Below are positions 24,058 to 33,100 of a stretch of DNA of 50,851 nucleotides, in pieces. This DNA is from Oscillospiraceae bacterium (lineage in GTDB: Bacteria; Bacillota; Clostridia; Oscillospirales; UBA929), in the NCBI GenBank assembly GCA_031254195.1, contig JAIRUW010000054.1, positions 1 through 50,851 on the forward strand, in the 5' to 3' direction. Within the stretch, counting starts at the first letter, position 1. Every line of letters begins with the position of its first letter. The notes below the pieces were generated by a model, which had not been told where the DNA came from, did no database searches, and saw nothing but the letters and a program-made list of their open reading frames with translations. A program made the translations under genes and the position numbers.

Positions 24058-25239
24058 TCAGCGGTTTGCCATCCGGTACACTTTCGCGATTCCCTCCGCG
24101 TCCAGCGGCATGAGCTGCCCGATTTTACGCTTGCCGTGGAAGGTACAGCTTTCAGCCAGTTTGAGTATGTCCTCCTCCGGCAATACGCCGATTCCCAGCT
24201 CAGTAAAGCACGTCGGCATCCTAAGCTCCTTAAAATACTCCACCGTCTGTTCGATCCCGGCCCGCGCCGCCTCGCCGACGTCCAGGCAGGAAATGCCCCA
24301 AACGCTTTGCGCGTAACGCGCGAAGCGCTTTATATCCTCCGGGCGGCACAATTCGGCCCACGACCCCCACAATGCCGAAAGGCTCGCGCCGTGGCTTACG
24401 TCAAAACGCGCGCCCAGTTCGTGCCCCATTTGATGAACGGAGAAATCGATCGGCCGCCCCAACCCGGTCAGGCCGCTGTGCGACAAGCTCCCGCACCACA
24501 TCAGCTCGCTCATGGCGTCGTAGTCCGACGGGTTATTCAAAGCCACGCGCCCGCTGTCGATGGTCACGCGCAACAGCCCCTCGGCAATCTCGTCGGTCAT
24601 CCGGTTGCCGTCCACCGGCGTGAAATACCGCTCCAGCGTGTGCATCATAATGTCCACAATACCGCAGGCGATTTGGGCTTTGGGCAGGGTAAAGGTCCAT
24701 TCGGGGTTCATCACGGCAAAGCACGGGCGGTTGTGCGGGGACCCAAGGCCGCGCTTTTGCTCCGTTTCGTCGTTGGTGATGACCGCGGACGCGCTTGTCT
24801 CGCTCCCGGCGGCGGCGATCGTCAGCACCGTCCCGACCGGCAGTGACGCTGTCAGCTCGGCTTCGCCCGTCCAAAACGCCAAAAAGTCTGTCTGCGGGGT
24901 TTTTGCTCCGTGCGCGATGGCTTTGGCCTCGTCTATGGCGCTGCCGCCGCCGACTGCTAAAATAAAGTCCGCCTGAAAGTCCAGCGCGGCTTTGATCCCC
25001 TCGCGGATGTGGCTGGCGATGGGGTTGGGCTTAACCCCGCCGTGCAGTCTGTATTCAATCCGATCCTGTTTGAGCTGGTTTTCGATTTGCCCAAGTAGGC
25101 CGGAGCGGACGGCGCTGCCGCCGCCGTAGACGATTAAGACGCGGCTGCCGCCATATTTCTGGATAAGCGCGGAGGTTTTAGCCTCCGCGCCCTTTCCGAA
25201 TACGATTTCTGTCGGTGTATGGAACGCAAATTCATTCAT
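24058..25239 (-). CDS. Iron-containing alcohol dehydrogenase (butanol-dehydrogenase type)
   Basis: 393 residues. NAD(P)H-linked interconversion of aldehydes and alcohols, cytosolic. Landmarks: FHTPTEIVFGKGAE at the N-terminus, the nucleotide loop GGGSAIDEAKAIA, the metal-site Asp and His in GIVDIMMHTLERYF, and the paired His motif HQMGHELGARFDVSHG. All four metal ligand positions are present. ATG 25239 overlaps the stop of the lipoprotein gene (ATGA), so the two are coupled in translation. It is the last gene of the unit that begins with the giant prepilin, an odd place for a metabolic enzyme. Substrate cannot be read from sequence. Confidence 0.92.
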   Translation of the reverse strand: MNEFAFHTPTEIVFGKGAEAKTSALIQKYGGSRVLIVYGGGSAVRSGLLGQIENQLKQDRIEYRLHGGVKPNPIASHIREGIKAALDFQADFILAVGGGSAIDEAKAIAHGAKTPQTDFLAFWTGEAELTASLPVGTVLTIAAAGSETSASAVITNDETEQKRGLGSPHNRPCFAVMNPEWTFTLPKAQIACGIVDIMMHTLERYFTPVDGNRMTDEIAEGLLRVTIDSGRVALNNPSDYDAMSELMWCGSLSHSGLTGLGRPIDFSVHQMGHELGARFDVSHGASLSALWGSWAELCRPEDIKRFARYAQSVWGISCLDVGEAARAGIEQTVEYFKELRMPTCFTELGIGVLPEEDILKLAESCTFHGKRKIGQLMPLDAEGIAKVYRMANR

Positions 25240-26375
25240 AGTCCAATATTCCCCACATTGAGCATGATTCTCATCATCAGTTCCTCCAGCGACAGGACAT
25301 TGCCCGACGGGACGCCCACAGGCTGCGTCACAACGGTGGACACGCCGCTGCATTCAAAGATAATTTTGTCAAACGGCACTTCGTCGTCGTCAACCGGTAC
25401 TGCAAGCGATAAGGATGCCGTCTGCTTTTTATTCGCGCCGCTGCCCGTGCCCGCAACCTTGTACACAAGGTCAAAGTCCGGGATGTCGTCGCCAATCACG
25501 ATGTCTTGCGTCTCTTTTTCATACTCGCGCGCCAGCTCGCCGAAGTCCGCATCGTCCAGCATGGCCGCTTCCAGGCCGAACTCCCCGCCTATTTCGAGCA
25601 GGAACGCTTTGACGTCGCTCTCATATTCCGCCAACATACTGACAACCTCGCCCAGCAGCGCCAGCGTGGTCTCGGCGTTGAGCGTCAGTGTATAGCCGCC
25701 GCCTTCGCTCTTGAGTATATCCTTATACTCCTCGGTCAGGATTCGCGGGGTGTAGTCGCGCAGCACGTTTACCAGCGTATCCATGGCCGATTGCAGCTTT
25801 GCCTGCGCGTCGGCGGATTGCTCCAGCTCCAAATCAAACTCCGTAAACGCTTCCAGCATCCCCGGGATGGTGGAGAGGTCGATTTTGATGTAGTCGCAGT
25901 CAATCAGCGACAGAATCCCGCTATACTCCGCGAGCGCGTCTATGTAACCGGCATAGCCCAAAAGCTCGGTGCTGATATAGATCGTCTGGTCTATCAAAAT
26001 CAGCGTCAGCAGGGTTTCCGTGCCGTTGGGCCCGACCCAGCCGAGCGACACCAGCGCCGTATCCTCATAGATCTCCGTTACGACCGAGAAGCCAAGCTCC
26101 AAGCCTATGAGCAGGAACTCCGCCGCCGCCTGGCCGTCTTCCATAGCATTCTGCGCTTCGCTTATAAGCTGCGCAAACGACATGGGTTTCGCGTTGTCGG
26201 ACAGTTTGACGGACAGGGTCGTCTCGCTGCGGATATTGCTCTCGCCACGCATGTAGGTCGCCGTATCGGCAAAGCCCGTGACCATGTCGGCAAAGGAGGC
26301 GCAAGCGCTGACCGCGACGGTGAAGACGGCGGCCAGCAGAAGTGCTGCGGCACGTTTCAGGATGGCTCTTTTCAT
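25236..26375 (-). CDS. Uncharacterised lipoprotein in the giant-prepilin unit
   Basis: 379 residues. Signal peptide ending VAVSAC, a lipobox, so lipid-anchored on the outside. The rest is acidic, mixed alpha/beta, with a repeating pattern of helices and short amphipathic strands ('LVSLGWVGPNGTETLLTLIL', 'GGGYTLTLNAETTLALLGEV'), somewhat like large LolA/LppX-type or YhfM-type lipid-binding lipoproteins, but no family is recognised. GAGAGGA 8 bases before the ATG. It follows the PilX-like gene by 18 bases and overlaps the dehydrogenase by 4. A pilus-associated accessory role is only inferred. Confidence 0.75.
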   Translation of the reverse strand: MKRAILKRAAALLLAAVFTVAVSACASFADMVTGFADTATYMRGESNIRSETTLSVKLSDNAKPMSFAQLISEAQNAMEDGQAAAEFLLIGLELGFSVVTEIYEDTALVSLGWVGPNGTETLLTLILIDQTIYISTELLGYAGYIDALAEYSGILSLIDCDYIKIDLSTIPGMLEAFTEFDLELEQSADAQAKLQSAMDTLVNVLRDYTPRILTEEYKDILKSEGGGYTLTLNAETTLALLGEVVSMLAEYESDVKAFLLEIGGEFGLEAAMLDDADFGELAREYEKETQDIVIGDDIPDFDLVYKVAGTGSGANKKQTASLSLAVPVDDDEVPFDKIIFECSGVSTVVTQPVGVPSGNVLSLEELMMRIMLNVGNIGL

Positions 26376-26393
26376 TGTTGTGTCCTCTCTTTC

Positions 26394-27137
26394 TTATGAG
26401 TAATAATCAAAACTCTCATGTCTTTGGAATGTCCATGTCCCGGGGGATGTAATAAGCATAGCGCCTAGATAATAAGATTCAGATGGTCTTGGTGTTTGTG
26501 GGTCAAATGAATCCTCTTTAATCGAGGCATTATCTAGCCCATATGTTGTTGCTGTCGCTGTTGTCCTCGTGACATTAGCTATCGTTGATGTCGCGGTTAT
26601 AGTAATAATAATACTGCCATTGATGCTCGCCTCTTGCCGTATGCGACTCATGATAAGGTCATAATAATCTTCACCTGCATCACTAGTATATAAATATACC
26701 CATGAAGCCGGTTCACCCTTAGTAAACATTATACTAAAGGTGCCTGTTACACTAATACTATAGCTAACATCCCAGTCATCAGGTATGTCTGGAGTAATCT
26801 CAATGGGAGCTAACGTGTATGGATAATTACCAAATGAATTGTCTTTCACATGCTCATATGCCATTTTAAGGATTTGCCCAGTCAGTGTTGTCGGATTGTC
26901 TTCTATATCCATATTTACATCACTAGCATCCATCAACACTTCTCTAAGCGTCAGCTCCATGCTATTCACATAGAGGTCGAGTTGATTTTCCGCGCGTTTT
27001 GCCAAGCTCGCGCCATAGCTGGCGCCGGCGGCGACCAGCGCCGATACGCCGATGGCCATCAGCAGCAGCATCGCCGCCAGGACAAACATCATCGACGCGC
27101 CGGACTTGCCGCGCAAGACCGCCCTACCGTACCGCAC
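26394..27137 (-). CDS. PilX-like minor pilus protein
   Basis: 247 residues. Basic N-terminus (MRYGRAVLRGKSG) and one long hydrophobic helix ASMMFVLAAMLLLMAIGVSA, then a helical stem and a beta-rich head. This is the PilX_N-type start: Gly before the helix, but no Glu at +5, so leader cleavage by PilD is uncertain. GTG 27137, with GAGGAG about 9 bases upstream, overlaps the giant gene by 14 bases, so the two are made together. Composition drops sharply after the helix: 44 of 60 bases G/C at 27001-27060 against 23 of 60 at 26701-26760. Probably a tip or priming partner of the giant protein. Confidence 0.7.
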   Translation of the reverse strand: MRYGRAVLRGKSGASMMFVLAAMLLLMAIGVSALVAAGASYGASLAKRAENQLDLYVNSMELTLREVLMDASDVNMDIEDNPTTLTGQILKMAYEHVKDNSFGNYPYTLAPIEITPDIPDDWDVSYSISVTGTFSIMFTKGEPASWVYLYTSDAGEDYYDLIMSRIRQEASINGSIIITITATSTIANVTRTTATATTYGLDNASIKEDSFDPQTPRPSESYYLGAMLITSPGTWTFQRHESFDYYS

Positions 27138-30100
27138 GGTGTATGCTCCTCTCCCGTATCTTCAAGAGTTCCCGTTTGCCCACATAGGCAAGCGGAAGGC
27201 CGATTATGAGCGCTCCCGCGTCGGGCAGGCTTGCCGATTGGGATGAGGGGTCTGATTGGGGCAGAGGCTGCGAGGTGCCGGCGGCTACTCTGACAGTGAA
27301 TGTTCCTATGCCGGAGGACAGGCCTATCTCCTCGCCGTTCATGTCCGCGATGAGGACATAGTAGTAGAGAGTGTACTCTCCTTTGACATACTCAAAGCCG
27401 TTTTCCTTGTTGCCGCCGGACGGAACCGGGGTGAAGTTGAGCGTTTGGTTGACGCCGGAGGTCAAAACCGCTCTAAAGCTATTGTTCATTATGCTTCCGC
27501 CCGGTATCGGATTGCCATTCTGATCACAGAGAACGATCCTTGCGGTAAACGGAGTCCCGCCATCCCTCAGCGCGTTTGCGCGGAGGTATTCGTCAATCAC
27601 GAGGGGGAACACTATGCCCGGGTAATCTACTTCCATATTCGGCACAAGCGCCGTAACATTCAGCTCCAGATCTTCATACATCGGCTCAGCTGGGATTCCC
27701 ACAACCGTTTTCGGGAGGAAATCAAGCCTGATATTTATAAACTGCTTTTCCTCCGTGAGGTACATGTAGGAATACTCCGCTGCCATGCTGTCAGAGGCCA
27801 TGCCATATCCTTCTCCCACATAGCGCAAGCTGTATTGGAGCGTTATCTTGGAGGTGCTGCTGTTCAAGGATACATCCGAAATCACTACACGGTGATATGT
27901 TTTTCCGTCGATCTGAACTACACTGACTGCCCATTCGCCCGGATAGTTTTCCAATGCGAAATCCGTCGATATAAGCAGCGATACCTGCCCCTTCGCGTTG
28001 ACGGTGTCTTTATCCAGCGCTTCTTCGACCGTCAGCGTGACGTCAAAGGACTCGCCTTTTTGCAAAATCTCTTTGGAGACCGTCTTACTCAGCTTGACGG
28101 GGTCGATATTCACCGTTACGACCTCCGACGCGTTGCTCCTTTTATCCCTGTTTCTATAACCGTACAGGCTTCCGGGGTAATCGCCAAACGCATTGTCATT
28201 ATGTCTTACAACGGCCTGATTCATAATGAAATACTGATAATTGAGGTTGCCTGTCTGATGACCGCTTTCGTCGTTCGTATACTGCGGTATTACAATATCA
28301 AACTCAACTGTCAGCGACTGCCCCCTGCCTAGGCTTGCCGTCGGGCGAACGGTCAGGGTGCTTCCTGAGATTGTATAGGCGTTGCTCGTACCGTTTACCC
28401 TGACGCTGTTTGGCACGAAATTGAAATAGGCGTTAAACGGATCCAGCCGGTCGGTTACTACGATACTGCCCGCCCTTACCTCGCCATGATTCGTGACCGT
28501 CAGGACGACCGTCAGCACATCACTGGGTTTTACGTAAGAGGCCGTTTCATTCGTACCTTTGTAGACGATGTTTTTATTGATTGTCAGGAAGGCGGTGGAT
28601 TGGAAGGTGATGCCGTCGAGGTAGTTGCCTTCTCTTGCGTCGCTGAGGGAGCCGGACTCAAAAGCAAACTCGGTTTTGATCTGTCCGTCAGGGATTTTAT
28701 AGTAACCGTAATACTGTTTCCATTCGCTGAGACGGCCACCGTCAAGTGGGAAATTAGTATTTCCCGTATTCGCCCGTGTAAACCATCGCACATCCCAATA
28801 GCCGACGACATTGTTTACAGCGTCCGCTCTGAGACTTGCCGGCAAGTCATTGATGGTTAGTACGCTATGCCCTATCGCGCCGGCGGTAATATTAGTGGTT
28901 GACCAGAAGGTAATGCCGTAGCCGCCGGTACCTGTCGGAGAGCTGCTCCCTGTCAGATAGCCGATCCAAACGTCGTAGAGATATGCGGTTCTTTGCCCGC
29001 CTGTCTTCGGATCATAAAACTCCACATTCCCATACGCTATGGTATTCCTCGTCAAAGGGATGCCTGTCGACACGCCTCTGTTGGTGCTGCAAGGCCTTAT
29101 AATTGTCGGCCTTCCGCCGTCAATAGGATTGCCATTCTCGTCAAGGTACCAATATAGGTTGTTGCCTCTGTCGCTCATGCTGGAGAGATAGAAATTCATA
29201 TGCTGGGCGGCATTTTCCGCTCTCGACGCGTGATAGAACGAATAGTAATACTCCGTGCCGGGCAGGGTATCGCAAACTTGATACAGCGTTCCCGGCAGGT
29301 CGGCGTTCAGCTCGGCATATACGCCATCGAGGTTGCCTTCATAGTTCGTTCTGGTGCGTCTGTTGCCCGCGCTCGCGTTTGGCCTCTGGAATTCTATGTA
29401 TTCCCATAAGGGGTTATTGAATCCTTGCCCTGACTGAGTTGTGGTGCCGCTCCACGGACGGGTGTCCGTCCTGTTGACCGGTCTTGTGGACCAGCCCGGA
29501 ATCCAATTCATATGATTATACGTCCAAAAATCATTCGTGCCGCCGGTCACGCCCGCGCTCATGCCTGGTGATAAGGGGTTCGGTGCGGCATGGGCGCCGG
29601 TATTGACGTTCCAACTGCCGTTGCTATTCAGGACCGGATATGTGTTACTTTTGTTGTTGGGGTCAACGAAATTATCCTCGAAATCACCGTTTACAAAGGG
29701 CACGATGAATACATTGCCCTCCACAGGCAGAGGCGTCGCCCAATCGTCACGGGTCAACTGGTCGAGGCGGTTAGGCCCGTCGCCCACCGGCCACACTATG
29801 GGCATTTCGTTGATCAGGGGATACGGATAGTCGCCCAGTTGTCTCCATTGGGATGACAGCTCGACTTCATACCAATACTCCAGCAGCTCTATGGTAAAGA
29901 ATTTCGTGTAAAGGCCTATCCCGCCGTTCTGGACATACTTTTCATCCGTGCTGAGGCGGGTGTTGATTGCTCTATCGATGTTATACAGCGGTGCTTCGGG
30001 ATATTCAAACCATTTAACTCCGTTGTCTAAGGAATAATTCCGCCCGTGCAGATAGAAACCAGTGTCAAATACCACGTTATCTTCTGTAGTAATCGTTTCC

Positions 30101-33100
30101 ACGGGCTCCCCATCGCCCACGATTGGATAGATAGACGCCAAAGTTGTCCCTTGCGGCGTTCTCTCCGGCGCGGGCGCGAGGTAAAACACGTTTTTCACCG
30201 TGCCGCCATTCTTCCCGACAATGCCGCCCGCGACGCCAATGGGAACGGGGGCGGTCGCCCGGACCGGCACATCAGCAGGTTTGTCCACCGACAGGAAGTA
30301 CACATCCTCCACCGTGCCGCCGCTGCTTTCGCCCGCAACGCCGCCGGTGTTTTCGCCTACGATACCTCCGGCAATGACAGCGCCGGTGACTTTGGAATAC
30401 AGCACGCCAGACATTCGGATGGCTCCGCTATTGATGCCCGCAAGGCCGCCCGCCCTGTTTGCGCTGCTGACAGTGACGCTGTTCACCGTTGAGTTTGTGA
30501 TTGTGCCGGTGTTCGACCCGGCGACGCCACCGGCATTGCCTGTGCCCGTGCCGATAACCTTGATACCGTCTACCGTCGCGTTTGTAATCATGCCGGTGTT
30601 TTCGCCCGCTATGCCACCGGCGTTGACGCCTTTGACGTTGAAGACGCGAGCCTCTCCTTCCCCGTTCTCAATCACCGTCGCGTTTTCAATCGTTGCGTCA
30701 TTCTTCCCCGCGATACCACCCGCCGAACCGGTTGTTGTGTTTGGTGCTTCGACTATGCAGTTTATGGAAAGCACATCTTTAATAGTTCCAGTGCCACCGT
30801 TTTCCCCGGCTACGCCGCCCGCATTGCCTGTGTCCGTGATAACCTTGATACCGTCCACCGTTGAATCTATAATCGTGCCTGTACCGTCGTTTTCCCCGGC
30901 GATGCCGCCGGCACTGGCAGCTTTGACATTGAAGGCAGGGCGATCCTCTTCATCTCTGACTTCTTCCACTGTCACATTGTCAATCGTGCCTTTGTTTGTG
31001 CCCGCGATACCACCCGCTGAACCGGTTGTTGTGTTTGTTGCTTCCACTACGCAGTTTGTGGAGGTTACGTCTTTGATTGTACCGTTGTTGATGCCCGCAA
31101 GGCCGCCGACCGTGCTTGCTGAACTTGTAATTTTGTTGTCTTTTAGGATTAGGTCTTGCACAGTGCCGACTGTGCCGATTTCCTTGAAGATGCCGCCACC
31201 GGTGGTGACGCTGCCGTTGGTACCGGCGTTGGCGCCAATGTTTTTGATGGCTCTGACAACTGGATTACTCGCATTAAATGTGCCATCATAGCCATACGGG
31301 CTTGCGGCGGTATAGGTGCCAGTAAAAGTAACTGGTATAACTGATGCCCTGATGTCGATGCGATTTTCATTCATAGCTGTGGTACTAGTGTTAAATTTCG
31401 CCGATTCATTGCCTGACCCTGGTGTATATCCGCGTCTAGCATACCCTCCATTGCCGGTATGGCGTCCATTACTATCGAACTCGTAGTCATTTAGTTTGCT
31501 AAAGTCAATGTCTATCTCTTGCAAATAGTTCCCTTCCATCGTACTTGCGTCTGTTTTAATGTTTGCAAGATGGCGCGGTGAACGGATTTTGTGTTCATAG
31601 GTGCTGAAATAACCACGAAGCGCATCTCCTCTGCTTAAACCGGGCTTGTCTTCTGCATATTTTGTTGCATAACTGTCCATTTGATCTACCGACCATATCG
31701 CTTTTGCAAATAGCGGATTTATATATCCAACAAAATAATCAGCTTTTTCAGGATTTCCCTGCCCTACAAATATTTTTATTGGCTCAATGCCACGCCCCAT
31801 ATTACTAGTGAGCGCATTCAAATTGAAGACTACATAGTCTTCCCCTCCAAACTCAGGTAAAGGTCCAAGTTTTCCGGTATTTCCGTCTCCTCCTATTTGA
31901 ACGCCATATACATCTTTGATTCGATATTTACCACCATTATTATCTTGTGAGCTGACGGCTTTCATGATGTAACCGTCCTCCAGCACTTTCGCATCGTAAA
32001 GCAGCGTGTCGTAAGGCTCGTCTTCATCATCACCAATACCCCAAAAACCGTAATATCTGCCGTAGTTTTTAGGATTGGGAACGTCATAAATCTCATAATA
32101 CATGAAAGCCATAACCGAAACGGGCTGCGGCCACCATGTTGGCTCTTCTAACTCCTCTAAGCGCGGATAAACATATTTTTCCGGTGGTGATTCAGACGCA
32201 TGGCTTCCTTCTCCCCAAGCATCCCCAAGTAGATACAGCATAGTCGGATCGTCCTCTTCGGGATTGTACTCTGTAGCACGCATCTCTGCTACTGTTCTTC
32301 GGATTCCATTTTTAGCGTTTACTGAATCATTCCAACTATTATACTCCGCACCGCTGAGATAAAATACATCAGCACCCACATTCTGCGATGCCGTACCGGC
32401 TACAACATTAGAGTTTGTGGGTTGATCAAAGCCAAAAAAGGCGTTTGTGTATGCTTGACTTAGAGTACCCCCATATATTCTTCCAACTAGACCACCAGTA
32501 TTTTGCTGATTCCCACGAATAGTTACCTCAAATTCTTCCACTTGTGGGTTCGAGTCGCCATAGTTATAATACACATTGCTGACCGTGCCGCCGTCCATAC
32601 GGCCCACAATGCCGCCGACGTGGTTAGAGCTGTTGTCTTCTCTGCCAACCCTTGTAAAGTCCACATAGCATACGCTGATGATACCAGAAGACGACCCGGC
32701 AATACCGCCGACATTGCTGCTGCCCCGCACTTGGTTGTACGCCTCAATATCAGTGTTCCCGCTTTGCATAGCAATGAATGAGCGGGTAATTAATCCACTG
32801 TTCGACCCCACGATGCCGCCGACATTGCTATTGCCTTGGATTCTTGCAGCGGTGACTTGACAGTCGGTGATAGTGCCGTAATTGACCCCTGCGATGCCGC
32901 CCACATAATTCATACCTGCGTTAAATATGGAGTTTTCCAGAATTATGCCTTCAATCGTTCCCCTGTTTTGCGAAAACAGGCCATGTCCTCTTACACCACT
33001 CTCATTGTTCTCACCGCCATTAATGGTTGCTTCTATGTTTTTATGAATCAGACTGTTCCCTTTGAACGTGCCGCCGAAATCACCCGTGACCACCGAACCC

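Noticed and set aside
26394..27137. Ordinary class III prepilin with Glu +5
   Set aside because: The hydrophobic helix lacks Glu at the fifth position after the likely Gly, so it was called PilX-like with uncertain processing.
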